Shown here: piece after piece, positions 23,828 through 31,949 of the stretch | Layout of the letters: each line of letters starts with the position of its first letter | Numbering within the stretch: the first letter of the stretch is position 1 | DNA from: Mobiluncus sp963511525 | Lineage (GTDB): Bacteria > Actinomycetota > Actinomycetes > Actinomycetales > Actinomycetaceae | Direction: 5' to 3' | DNA length: 64,000 nucleotides | Assembly: GCF_963511525.1 (NCBI RefSeq) | Contig: NZ_CAUPIY010000007.1 | Span: 1 to 64,000 of the forward strand | Notes under the pieces: generated by a model | Databases searched by the model: none | What the model was told of the DNA's origin: nothing | What the model saw: the letters and a program-made list of their open reading frames with translations, nothing else | Position numbers and translations under genes: made by a program

Positions 23828-23911
23828 GCGAAGGCAAATCGTTGCCTTCGCTTAATCGCCTCCGCACTGTTGCGCGATGGCTCACGCGGCTTACCGCCGC
23901 TGCCATCGCGC
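23828..23911. repeat. Two strong hairpins next to the left end of the mobile element
   Basis: GCGAAGGCAA/TTGCCTTCGC (23828-23851, loop ATCG) is a perfect 10-bp stem. GCGCGATGGC/GCCATCGCGC (23872-23911) is another, with an inner GCGG/CCGC pair. The second ends two bases before the 18-bp T-arm core. They may be recombinase- or repair-related structures, or terminators without T tracts. Confidence 0.6.
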
Positions 23912-23912
23912 T

Positions 23913-23930
23913 ACAGGGGTTCAATTCCCC
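23913..23930 (+). other. 18-bp ssrA-like core at the left end of the mobile element (att candidate)
   Basis: ACAGGGGTTCAATTCCCC is identical over 18 bp to the T-arm region of ssrA (31979-31962, minus strand), but in opposite orientation on the chromosome. The last codons and the stop of the serine recombinase gene fall in it. Confidence 0.6.
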
Positions 23931-25519
23931 AAACTAAAACGTCCAAAACCCCAGCAAAAGCTGAGGTTTTGAACGTGGTGGAGTTGAGCGCGGGAAGGTC
24001 GAACCTTACCGCTTGCGGCTTTTTTTGCCTTCTGGAAGTCCTCCCAGTCCACCTCATAGTCAGCATCCGAATACTTGCACGTCAGAATGACCTTGTCGTC
24101 GTACAGGTAAATCTTATCGACGAAATACCCCAAGACCATATCTCGCACCTCATGGTCATCAAGGTTCGCATACAGGAACTTGCCAAAGTATGCCTTGATG
24201 CTGTGCTCGTCCTCGGAAAGTTCCTTCTTCGCCTTCTCCGTCTCGATGGCGTCCGTCAGCGCCTTCTTACGTCGCTCAAGCTCCTGCAAGCGTTCCTGCG
24301 TGGTCTCGCTGAAAATCCCCGCCTCAATCGCCTTGACTAGATTTTTAAGAGCCATCCGCGTATCAGCCAGCTCTTTTTCAAGGCTCTCAAGGTAGCTCGA
24401 CTCGACGTAGCACTCCTTGTAGTACGCCGCCGCGTCCACAGCAAGGGACATCAGGTTCTCGGAATCGCTCAGCAACTCCTTCAGTAGCTGCTGTACCAGT
24501 CCCTCGATGAACGCAGCCTTGACTGGCTTCTTCTCGCACCGCTTATGCCTCTGCTCCTTACAGTAGTAATAAAAGTGGTGCGCGCCCGTCTTGCTCGTGC
24601 CGGAGACACCCTGCATGGAGCTTCCGCACTCGCCACAGAAGAGCTTTCCCGTTAGCCAGTACCTCGGTTCGTCTTTCACGTGCTTTGACCGCTTTCCCGC
24701 GCCTGTGCGCTTGTTCAAGGCAAACATTGCCTGTGCCTTGTTGAACAAGTCCCTGTCTATGATGACGGGCATCCCATCAGGAATGACGATGTCCGCGTAC
24801 TTGTAGACGCCCGTGTACCTGTCGTTCTTCAGCACGCTCCTCAGCCCGTTGACCGTGAACTTCCTGTCAAGAGCTGTGGTTATGCCCTGAGCATTCAGCT
24901 CGTCGGCTATCTGCTGCATTGGCTTGCCGTCAACATAATCGTGAAAGATTCTCTGCACCACGGGCGCTTTCACAGGGTCAATCTCATAACGCTTGTCCGC
25001 CGCCGTTCTGTAGCCCAATATCTTTTGACCGTTGGACAATGCATTCTTGGCGTTATACCTCAGCCCTCGCTCGATGTTCTCTCGCGACGAATCGCTCCAC
25101 ATCTGCGCGAACGCATCCATCACCGCTTCGGTGAACTTGCCCTGCGATGTGCTCACATCAGGCGCATTCTCCGCAACATACTCGATGCTGCACCCAGCCT
25201 CACGAATCTTTCTCTTGGCATAGGTCAACTGCAAGATGTCTCGACCCAGTCTGTCATTCTTCCACATGATGAGAACGGCAGGATGCAGCTTTGCGACCTC
25301 TGAAAGCATCAGCTTGTAATTTGGTCTGTTATCGTCCTGCCCAGACATCGCACGGTCTGCATACTCCTTGAGTATGCTGTAACCGTGCTCAGACGCATAA
25401 AGCTGCACCAGCTCCTGCTGTTCCTCGATAGAAGCATCGTTTTGAGAGCTTGACGAGTAGCGGTAATAGGCGATGGCAAGGTTATTATCGTTCTGAACAA
25501 ATTTCTTTGTCTTTGCCAC
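23921..25519 (-). CDS. Large serine recombinase (integrase/resolvase) of the mobile element
   Basis: A 532-residue large serine recombinase. The catalytic domain has AIAYYRYSSSSQNDASIEEQ (nucleophile probably S22 after R20), MSGQDDNRPNYKLML and VLIMWKNDRLGRD. The recombinase domain (about 165-270) includes GYRTAADKRYEIDPVKAPVVQRIFHDYVDGK. The zinc ribbon is LFCGECGSSM...YYYCKEQRHKRCEKK, and a coiled coil follows at about 370-430. The GTG start at 25519 has AAGGAGGTGACC upstream. These enzymes integrate and excise elements at short att sites. The C-terminal 20 or so residues run through a hairpin (23942-23968) into the T-arm-like core, which supplies the stop, so the terminus may have been reshaped by integration. 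Confidence 0.93.
   Translation of the reverse strand: MAKTKKFVQNDNNLAIAYYRYSSSSQNDASIEEQQELVQLYASEHGYSILKEYADRAMSGQDDNRPNYKLMLSEVAKLHPAVLIMWKNDRLGRDILQLTYAKRKIREAGCSIEYVAENAPDVSTSQGKFTEAVMDAFAQMWSDSSRENIERGLRYNAKNALSNGQKILGYRTAADKRYEIDPVKAPVVQRIFHDYVDGKPMQQIADELNAQGITTALDRKFTVNGLRSVLKNDRYTGVYKYADIVIPDGMPVIIDRDLFNKAQAMFALNKRTGAGKRSKHVKDEPRYWLTGKLFCGECGSSMQGVSGTSKTGAHHFYYYCKEQRHKRCEKKPVKAAFIEGLVQQLLKELLSDSENLMSLAVDAAAYYKECYVESSYLESLEKELADTRMALKNLVKAIEAGIFSETTQERLQELERRKKALTDAIETEKAKKELSEDEHSIKAYFGKFLYANLDDHEVRDMVLGYFVDKIYLYDDKVILTCKYSDADYEVDWEDFQKAKKAASGKVRPSRAQLHHVQNLSFCWGFGRFSLGN
23942..23968 (-). terminator. Hairpin with U tract inside the 3' end of the recombinase gene
   Basis: On the minus strand AAAACCUCAGC-UUUU-GCUGGGGUUUU gives an 11-bp stem with one G-U pair followed by U residues. 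It looks like the recombinase terminator but overlaps the last codons of the present reading frame, supporting the idea that the original stop was upstream. Confidence 0.5.
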
Positions 25520-25610
25520 CTATAAGGTCACCTCCTTAGAAAAATAGGCCCAAGTCGCAATGGCAACCTGGGCAAATAAGACATGCTTTTGTCACACAAA
25601 CTCAGAGTCG

Positions 25611-26228
25611 TCACACAATCAATTTACTCGCCAGCTTGTAAACTTGTTTTATTTCTTTGCTTTCTAAATTCCAACTATCAAGTTCAATTTTAATCAACTC
25701 TGGGAATTTCTTACTAATATCCCTTAAAGCATTTCCAACAGATTTTCTTACATATTCGCTACTATCTTCTTTTAATTTTGCAATTCTTTCAATAGCTTCA
25801 TTCGGATTTTCCTTGAAATACGGTCTACTCGTCCATATTCTCAAACCCTCTGTAACTGCTCTTCTTGTATTTGGATTGCTATTTTGTAACCATTCATCGA
25901 TAATCGAAAGTGCATTTTCACAGCCTGTTTTCTTCCAAAACTCATCAAATGCTTTTGCTAATACTTCTTGAACTCTCCAATTATCGTCTTTAGAAACTTC
26001 ATCTCTCATAAATCTTAAAATTTCTTCATCTGATGATAAATATCCAAATAGAAACACACCATACATTCTTACTTGATAAACATTGGATTCATAAGCTAAA
26101 AATGCTAATTTTTTGCTACGCTCATTATTATTAGATTTATAATCAGCAAAGGCTCTTTTTTCTTGCTCTTTAAAACCATTTTCTATCAAAGAGAATTCTT
26201 TTTCTAAATTCAAAATATATTCCTTCAA
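25611..26228 (-). CDS. AlkD-like DNA alkylation repair / HEAT-repeat protein (AT-rich passenger)
   Basis: A 205-residue, all-helical protein resembling the AlkD/HEAT-like family. Helical repeat pairs are seen at VYQVRMYGVFLFGYLS, NWRVQEVLAKAFDEFWK, NPNTRRAVTEGLRIWTSRPYFKENP and EYVRKSVGNALRDISKKFPELI. The last two resemble the conserved W-x-SR-P...R-S-x-N-x-LRD-I core of these proteins. AlkD removes alkylated bases; the shorter members may only bind nucleic acid. The gene is strikingly AT-rich and uses A/T-ending codons, unlike every neighbour, so it was recently acquired, probably from a low-GC Firmicute. It sits alone between recombinase and relaxase genes on the same strand. Confidence 0.75.
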   Translation of the reverse strand: MKEYILNLEKEFSLIENGFKEQEKRAFADYKSNNNERSKKLAFLAYESNVYQVRMYGVFLFGYLSSDEEILRFMRDEVSKDDNWRVQEVLAKAFDEFWKKTGCENALSIIDEWLQNSNPNTRRAVTEGLRIWTSRPYFKENPNEAIERIAKLKEDSSEYVRKSVGNALRDISKKFPELIKIELDSWNLESKEIKQVYKLASKLIV

Positions 26229-26366
26229 TTAGCCTCGCCTCCTGATAAAGATTCAAATTTGATTTTATGGTATTATATCATGTCTGACCTGCTATTTCAA
26301 TTCTTTTATCAAGCGAAATCACATGCAAACAGATAGCGGCTCCCACCACGGGAGCCGCTAATTTTT

Positions 26367-27902
26367 TTACTCGAACTGCACATCGTCTGGCTTCTGATTA
26401 GCCTTCTCAGCGTCGTAGACGCCCTGTATCTGGCTTGTGACCCGCCTGCCGCTCGTTCGGCTCGCTTCATGGTCAATCGCACGGTTCGCAGCTTTGAGCC
26501 TCTTCTCTGCATCCCACATATTCTTGCGAGACTCGTAGAGGCTTTGCTCTGCCTCCTCAAGTGCCTGCATCTTCTGCTCTTCAATCATCTGACGTACAAG
26601 AGCTGCCATCATCTGCGCAAACATATCATCGAGCATGCGCTCAAACGCTGTTTTGCTCTTCTTTTGACTTGCCATCTTAAAGCACAGGCGCAAACCATAG
26701 AGGCTTGGTGCCTGCTGGTGCTTTAGCCCGTCCAGATTCGCCTTGTTAGCCTTGAATTGAGCACGAGCCTCATCCATATCGGCTTGCAGGCTCTGTGCGG
26801 TCTTGTTTGGTGTCTGCTGCGCAAGTTTGATTTGAGCATAATCAGCATCGCGCTTTAGATTTCTGCCTTCACGAATCGCTCTGATGCGATACTGGGAAGC
26901 TAAATCATCTGTGAAATTCTCAACATCCTCAGAATCGACCTTGTAATCATCAAGCAGGGAATAAGCCACCTCATCCTTCGTATAACCTTTAATAGGTTCT
27001 GTAACGTCTTCTGAGGCGTTTTCCTGATAGATTGGTATAACTGTCGGCTTCTGGTCTTCTACAGCCTTATTTGCCTGTTTCTGGTCGTAGTAGGATTCGA
27101 TGGAGTCCTTCGCCAGGTCGTCGGCTAAAAGCTTTGCCTTGCGGCGGCGCTTGCGGGGCTTGTCACCGTAGATGTCCATCATCTTGTAGCACCATGCCTC
27201 GTGTTCCTCTCCGTCCTTGCCCTTGCGTTTCTGCTCCATCAGCTCGACGCCGTAGACCCCGAGATTATGCTTGAACTCGTCAAGGGACTTGGATTCATCA
27301 CGCGCCCGCTGCACACGGTCGCCCAGCCTTTGCTCGAACGCATCGCAGCTCTCGCGACGTTTAGTCCATGTCGTGCCTTCCTTGTGTTTTTCGCGCTCGA
27401 ACTTGGGCGTTCCGATGACGGACAAGCCCTCCTCTGCTGCAAGCTCGTCGCTCGCATTCTTGACCTCGAAATGTCGTCGGTTATCTCGTAGCGTCTGACC
27501 TGTCACCTCGTCATGGTTCACGACGAGGCAGTGTGCATGAACACATCCACCTTTGCCGTCGTTGTGCACGGTGACGTAACACATCGAGTTGGGATAGAGC
27601 TTCTTGCACAGCTTGTAGCTATGCTCACCTGCCATCTGCTCGTCCGACTTGTTTCCAGCCTTCAGCTCGTCAGGCGAGAAGGAGACGCGCACCTCGAACG
27701 CCTCATAACGCGATGCAGGGTGCCTCTTGTGCATCTCCTCGGCATATATCGCCATGTCATCTCTGGGCATGTCACCAACCTCGTAGGCAGCCCTCGTCGT
27801 GCCTTCGACTTCATGTATCTTCTTCTTTTCGCCGTTGCCAAGCTCGGTGTAAATCATGCTCGCTTTCGCGTTCTCAAGCGGATGGATGTATGTCGTCGCC
27901 AT
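26367..27902 (-). CDS. mobA: Relaxase / mobilization nuclease (MobA/VirD2 type)
   Basis: A 511-residue relaxase. The N-terminal domain has the family pattern: MATTYIHPLENAKASMIY, YEAFEVRVSFSPDELKAGNKSDEQ, the HUH-like CYVTVHNDGKGGCVHAHCLVVNHDEVTGQTL (metal-binding His residues) and GKDGEEHEAWCYKMMDIYG. The C-terminal 250 residues are helical and Lys/Glu/Gln-rich with coiled-coil character. It should nick oriT and lead the strand into a recipient using a helper's mating apparatus, since no type IV secretion genes are present. The ATG at 27902 has GGAGG 8 nt upstream and overlaps mobC by 29 bp. Confidence 0.9.
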   Translation of the reverse strand: MATTYIHPLENAKASMIYTELGNGEKKKIHEVEGTTRAAYEVGDMPRDDMAIYAEEMHKRHPASRYEAFEVRVSFSPDELKAGNKSDEQMAGEHSYKLCKKLYPNSMCYVTVHNDGKGGCVHAHCLVVNHDEVTGQTLRDNRRHFEVKNASDELAAEEGLSVIGTPKFEREKHKEGTTWTKRRESCDAFEQRLGDRVQRARDESKSLDEFKHNLGVYGVELMEQKRKGKDGEEHEAWCYKMMDIYGDKPRKRRRKAKLLADDLAKDSIESYYDQKQANKAVEDQKPTVIPIYQENASEDVTEPIKGYTKDEVAYSLLDDYKVDSEDVENFTDDLASQYRIRAIREGRNLKRDADYAQIKLAQQTPNKTAQSLQADMDEARAQFKANKANLDGLKHQQAPSLYGLRLCFKMASQKKSKTAFERMLDDMFAQMMAALVRQMIEEQKMQALEEAEQSLYESRKNMWDAEKRLKAANRAIDHEASRTSGRRVTSQIQGVYDAEKANQKPDDVQFE

Positions 27903-28401
27903 CTGTCTCACCTCCGTCATTCGGGAACCAGAAATCCTTCGCCCTCATGTAGTCCTCATAGTCGAAAATCTTGTCGGTCTGCTCACGCGAGAACTCCTCT
28001 CGTGCGTCGAGCAGCTGCCTGTCGATGCTCGCGAATTTCGTCTGCAAATCCTTCAGTTCAGATAGCACCTCAGCTTCTCGCATCGGACTCACACCGAAGC
28101 ACTTTCGGTAGCTCTCGCTCGCGTTCAAACGGCGGGCAATCTGATTCAAATTGATACCAACTTTGTTCACCTCGGCAGTAAGCAAATTGAGGTCGGAATT
28201 ATTCGTGATAATCATTTTGTGCACCTCGTGGTTTAACGCCGCATCGCGAAGGTACTGCGACACCGTCACGCCCCACTGGTTCGCCTTCGACTTAATCGCC
28301 GCTGCTTCGGACTCGGTAACGCGAATCTTGACCGTGCCCGACTTGCGTTTTCTCTCGCTGGAAGCAGGTATCTTACCTGCATGTTTCTTATCTTTCTTCA
28401 T
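27874..28401 (-). CDS. mobC: MobC-like relaxosome accessory protein
   Basis: A 175-residue basic protein. The N-terminal region (RKSGTVKIRVTESEAAAIKSKANQWGVTVSQYLRDAALNHEV) is a ribbon-helix-helix DNA-binding fold. The MobC signature NLLTAEVNKVGINLNQIARRLNA follows. MobC melts oriT around the nick site and helps the relaxase. The ATG at 28401 has AAGGAGG 9 nt upstream. It is the first gene of the mob operon, just downstream of the oriT candidate. Confidence 0.9.
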   Translation of the reverse strand: MKKDKKHAGKIPASSERKRKSGTVKIRVTESEAAAIKSKANQWGVTVSQYLRDAALNHEVHKMIITNNSDLNLLTAEVNKVGINLNQIARRLNASESYRKCFGVSPMREAEVLSELKDLQTKFASIDRQLLDAREEFSREQTDKIFDYEDYMRAKDFWFPNDGGETDGDDIHPSA

Positions 28402-28842
28402 AGCTGAAATCCTCCTTGTAAATTGATGAAACATGACGCTTCTGCGTCATGCGCAAATTGCGTAGAAAAGGGAATTAACGCAAGCAGACATCCTGTGCGT
28501 ACAAATCCTCGCTTCGCTCGGACTTGACGCAGGATGTAGCTTGCGGGGGCTTCGCCCCTCGACCCCGAAATCCAGACCCCAAGCACGGGTCTGATGGTGC
28601 CGACGACTCGGCACGTGAGGCACGACTGCCTCGCTGGAAATCGAGGTGTAGATACGCCCACCAGATGAAGGGACGGAGCGTCATCCCGCGTCGAAAAATC
28701 GACGGCATCCCCACCGAAAACGGACGGGCATAGTTTCGGTTTCGGGACGCTTGTTGGTCTCATATTGGTGCGATCTTGGTCAGAAAGAGACCAAGAAGAC
28801 GCCAGAACGGAGACCAAAATCAAGCGACTTGCTGCGAGCATG
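28402..28842. other. Non-coding spacer of the mobile element carrying the oriT candidate
   Basis: About 440 bp between mobC and the primase gene. It contains the inverted repeat at 28480-28544 and further short hairpins near 28590-28640 (TGCCGA/TCGGCA; GAGGCA/TGCCTC). No gene is supported. Confidence 0.55.
28480..28544. other. Candidate origin of transfer (oriT)
   Basis: A 65-bp interrupted inverted repeat: GCAAGC-ACATCCT-GCGT on the left pairs with ACGC-AGGATGT-GCTTGC on the right. It is 79 bp upstream of the mobC start. Relaxase/MobC elements carry their nick site beside such inverted repeats. The exact nick position cannot be given. Confidence 0.55.
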
Positions 28843-30522
28843 TCAGTCCTCCTCGGACGGGAAATCGTCACTTGAGGAGACCGCCGATGCTTCGCGCACG
28901 AGACCTCTGTATCGGTCTTTCAGTATGTCCGGCTGGCACCGCTTCTGGATGTCACTGCCTGTGTATGAACCGTTCATCCAAGTTCGCACATCATACTCGG
29001 CGATGAGAGGCTCAGGTGCGTCCATGCGGTCTGTGGAGCGCACAGGATTCTCCGTCTCGTTCCACCCTGGATAATCGACGAGCAATGAGCGAACCTCGTC
29101 GCGAAATGGATTGATACCAACAGGCTTTCCAGCGCTATTATTGCGGGCGAACCACTTCACATAGAGGTCGTAGAGGAACTGCCACGGCACCAAGTCCCAC
29201 TTCAGCTCGTCCATGACCGTCGCCATGAACTCGCGGATAGGGTCGTTGAACTGCTTGTACTCCTCCAGCAGGTCAAGGCACGCCTGAGGCTTTACCAGCT
29301 CGTAGTAGTCCGTCGTCGCCAGCAGCTTGTAGAGAACGTACTCGAGCACATCCTGACGCCCCAGATAGTCGTCCTTGATGTACTTGCGCTCGCAACCCTC
29401 GAAGCGCTTCTCCATCGGAACGAGAAGCAAGCGACGGTACGCCGAGTCCGACTTGTCCTTGAAGCGCGGAAGGGCATTGATGCACTGCACCATGAACCCA
29501 TGGAAGACGAGGCTGAGCGGGTCTTTAAACTTGCGGTCTACCAGCACGGGGTCACCCGTGATGACAGCCTTCAGAGCCGCCGCCTTGTCGAGGTAAGCGC
29601 TCGTGTCGTTCTCGTCCACAATGACAGCTGACACCCTCGTGAGGGCACTCAGCCCATACTGGTTGCCAAAGCCCGTGATTGAGATGGAAGCGCAAGCATC
29701 CTCACCGCAGAGGTTTCTCATCAGTCGGCACAGCGTCCCCTTGCCGTTATTGCCTGACTTCGAGTAGAGCCACACCGACCTGTGCCAAGGCACGTTAGGG
29801 CGGATGATTGCTCCCAGCGTCTGCCAGAGCAACTCCTGCACGTCTGGGTCGTCGGAGAGGGATTGCATCCAGCTCTCGACATCCCAATTCGCGCCATCGG
29901 GCATGGTGATGTGCGGGTTTATCGCGCCATCGACGAAGTGCACATGAGACTTCGTCGTGAACACAAGCTCCGGGTCGAAGTCCATAAGCATCTTGTTCGC
30001 ATAATCATAGATGCCGTTACCCACAGCAATAAGGTCGCGGTCACGACAAATCTTCTTGAGCGGTGCCTCGTCCTTCAGGAAGGCATATACCTCGTCGATG
30101 TCATGGCTGCTGATTTGCCTGTTGTACTGGCGGATGAGGCGTCGAATTGCCTTCTCGCTCGTGTCATAGGTGCCGAGTTTCTCTCCCTCGGTCACATACA
30201 CACCCACAAGGCAGTTATCCTCATCGCTCGCATCACCAAATGCCACGCGGCATACGCGATGGACGACGATGAGAATGCGCCCAATCTCAGAGGGCGGCAG
30301 CGCCTTGAGGATGTCGTACTTCTCCTTGCCCTTCTTGGGCGTAGGGAACTCGCCAGACCCCGGCGGGTCTTCCGGTCCCTTGTTGTAAGTGTTGACCTCG
30401 CGGTTGATTTCATCTAGCAGCTCACGCTTTATCGTTGCCTGAGAAGGCGGATTGCCCAAATCGACCTGCTCCAGATAGTCTTCTGTAATCGAGCTGACAA
30501 GCTCGTCAAATGTTTGATTCAT
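28843..30522 (-). CDS. P4-type primase/helicase for replication of the mobile element
   Basis: A 559-residue protein of the phage/plasmid primase family (P4 alpha-type C-terminal region, D5-like). The SF3 helicase block runs from about residue 255: WLYSKSGNNGKGTLCRLMRNLCGED (Walker A GNNGKGT), VSAVIVDENDTSAYLDKAAALKAVITGDPV (Walker B DEND) and FHGFMVQCINALPRFKDKSDSAYRRLLLVP (sensor Asn, Arg finger). Before it lies the D5-N-like DLIAVGNGIYDYANKMLMDFDP. A zinc-finger or Toprim primase domain is not evident, so it may act mainly as a helicase. GGAGG lies 9 nt before the ATG. The TGGCACA array lies upstream and is its likely binding site. Confidence 0.88.
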   Translation of the reverse strand: MNQTFDELVSSITEDYLEQVDLGNPPSQATIKRELLDEINREVNTYNKGPEDPPGSGEFPTPKKGKEKYDILKALPPSEIGRILIVVHRVCRVAFGDASDEDNCLVGVYVTEGEKLGTYDTSEKAIRRLIRQYNRQISSHDIDEVYAFLKDEAPLKKICRDRDLIAVGNGIYDYANKMLMDFDPELVFTTKSHVHFVDGAINPHITMPDGANWDVESWMQSLSDDPDVQELLWQTLGAIIRPNVPWHRSVWLYSKSGNNGKGTLCRLMRNLCGEDACASISITGFGNQYGLSALTRVSAVIVDENDTSAYLDKAAALKAVITGDPVLVDRKFKDPLSLVFHGFMVQCINALPRFKDKSDSAYRRLLLVPMEKRFEGCERKYIKDDYLGRQDVLEYVLYKLLATTDYYELVKPQACLDLLEEYKQFNDPIREFMATVMDELKWDLVPWQFLYDLYVKWFARNNSAGKPVGINPFRDEVRSLLVDYPGWNETENPVRSTDRMDAPEPLIAEYDVRTWMNGSYTGSDIQKRCQPDILKDRYRGLVREASAVSSSDDFPSEED

Positions 30523-30680
30523 GCCTTATTTCCTCCTTTCAGGATTTGACTTCTCACTCAACCCATGTAGAGGAAATACCTTGCATTACCAGCCGTTTTA
30601 TGGTATCCTTTACACAAGTTGAAGTTGGTTGTCCCATTTGCTTAGCACGGCAGGGGGCAACCTTTTCTTTTTGTCTTAAA

Positions 30681-30944
30681 TCAGGGATTGATGTTGTGTC
30701 CGGCAAGGATGTAGTCGCGGAATCTTTCACGTGCGATGAGCTTCTTCTTGCCGCTCATGACAACGAAATCAACCTCTGGCAATTGGATGATGCGCTGCAA
30801 GCGTGCGCGCCCGATGTCAAAGAACACCGTCGCCTCGTCCATGGTCATCAAATCCTTATGCGATAGAGCCGCCATCAGATTTGAATACTCGGAATACGTA
30901 AGGTCTCCGAACTTCGTGTGCTTCGTCTTCGTAGCTTTTGACAT
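30681..30944 (-). CDS. Excisionase-like small helix-turn-helix protein
   Basis: An 87-residue protein. DLMTMDEATVFFDIGRARLQRIIQLPEVDFVVMSGKKKLIARERFRDYIL matches the winged-helix excisionase layout of Tn916-type Xis (L-T..EA..fF.IG...L.rii......F....gkk.LI.R..F..Yl). The ATG at 30944 has GAGAGG 8 nt upstream. Located between the primase and the origin-like array, it may direct excision by the serine recombinase or act as a repressor. Confidence 0.75.
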   Translation of the reverse strand: MSKATKTKHTKFGDLTYSEYSNLMAALSHKDLMTMDEATVFFDIGRARLQRIIQLPEVDFVVMSGKKKLIARERFRDYILAGHNINP

Positions 30945-31949
30945 ATCTATTTCCTCTCTTTCTTGGCAAACAAAAACGGGCGGCAAACCGATAGGATTTC
31001 TCCCAAAGGTTCACCGCCCGTTTACCATTCGTGCGATATGAGCGTAGGTCGTTTTTAAGTGCTCCCCAGAACAGAAAAACAGGGTTGCACAAGTGCGATA
31101 ACCACTCGTGAACTATTTAATTCTGAGTCAATTATACCAAAAATAAGTCAACTAATCAAGACATTTTAAGCCCGTGAACTGCTCAAACACAGGCCTGAAA
31201 ACACCCATTTTCGATAAACCACAACACAGGCAAGGCATCCAAGAAATCAAGGCACAGAAAAAGAGGTAGAAAATATTTTTTGATGGCGCTTCGCACCCCG
31301 TCCGCACTCATACTGGCACAATTTGGCACAATTAGCTGTGCCAGCCCTACCGCCCTTGTGGCACAAGGGAAAAGGCGAAAAATGAGGTGCTTTTTCAAAA
31401 TCCTTGGCACAGGGCAATGTGCCGGAGTTTTTCAACGCTATCAAGGCGTCTGGGTTCATGGCACAGCTAGCACAGCATTTTTTCAAATCCCTATAAGAAA
31501 AAAATTACTAGGCACAGGTAAGAGAGGCGTGTATATATAAAATTTCCTATAGGGAGTTAAATTTAACTGTGCCAGCTGTGCCACGGGCTTGAATCCTTTG
31601 ACCATCAACAAAAAGTCTGGCACAGAGTCAAAAACGTTCTGTGCCAACGGTCGATACAATGTATCAAATCCATTGATAAACGAGGTGTTATTTTGGCACA
31701 GCTAATTGTGCCAAAAATCAAGAACAAACGAAAAACCCACGGACACCCCCGCCTTTTCCCTGTGCCCGGCTCTTCTTCTTCGTGTGGCGAGCGGCGCGGC
31801 ATCGCCGTGAGGCACACGTTCTGTCTTTTGTTCTTGAAATCCTCCTTTTCCTGCAAACAAAAAAACGAGGGCTGCGTTAGCAACCCTCGAATTTATAGAC
31901 AAGCGCGAACTCATTCTTGAAAAAGAATAGAGTTCGACGCTTCGCGTTC
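30945..31949. other. About 1 kb non-coding end region of the mobile element
   Basis: It contains an imperfect hairpin after the xis-like gene start (AACGGGCGG...CCGCCCGTT at 30974-31023, facing the minus-strand gene as a leader) and the TGGCACA array at 31314-31767. Small open frames on both strands have no ribosome site and change character across the array, so I call no gene. Confidence 0.55.
31314..31767. other. Candidate replication origin: array of about 16 TGGCACA iterons
   Basis: TGGCACA in either orientation occurs exactly at 31314, 31324, 31337, 31359, 31405, 31459, 31568, 31577, 31618, 31640, 31694 and 31707, with near matches at 31418, 31468, 31510 and 31761. Two identical 22-bp units, each a facing pair of the motif around ATTAGC or GCTAAT, sit at 31322-31343 and 31694-31715 in inverted orientation. 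Between them, 31485-31566 is very AT-rich (runs of A, TATATATAAAATTT), like a DNA-unwinding element. The region lies upstream of xis and the P4-type primase/helicase, as expected for the origin that helicase recognises. Confidence 0.65.

Noticed and set aside
31314..31767. CRISPR array from regular TGGCACA repeats
   Set aside because: Repeats are only 7 bp, occur in both orientations at uneven spacing, and no cas gene is near.
31183..31883. Small open frames on both strands in the right end of the mobile element
   Set aside because: They overlap the repeat array, lack ribosome sites and give sequences with no protein-like composition.
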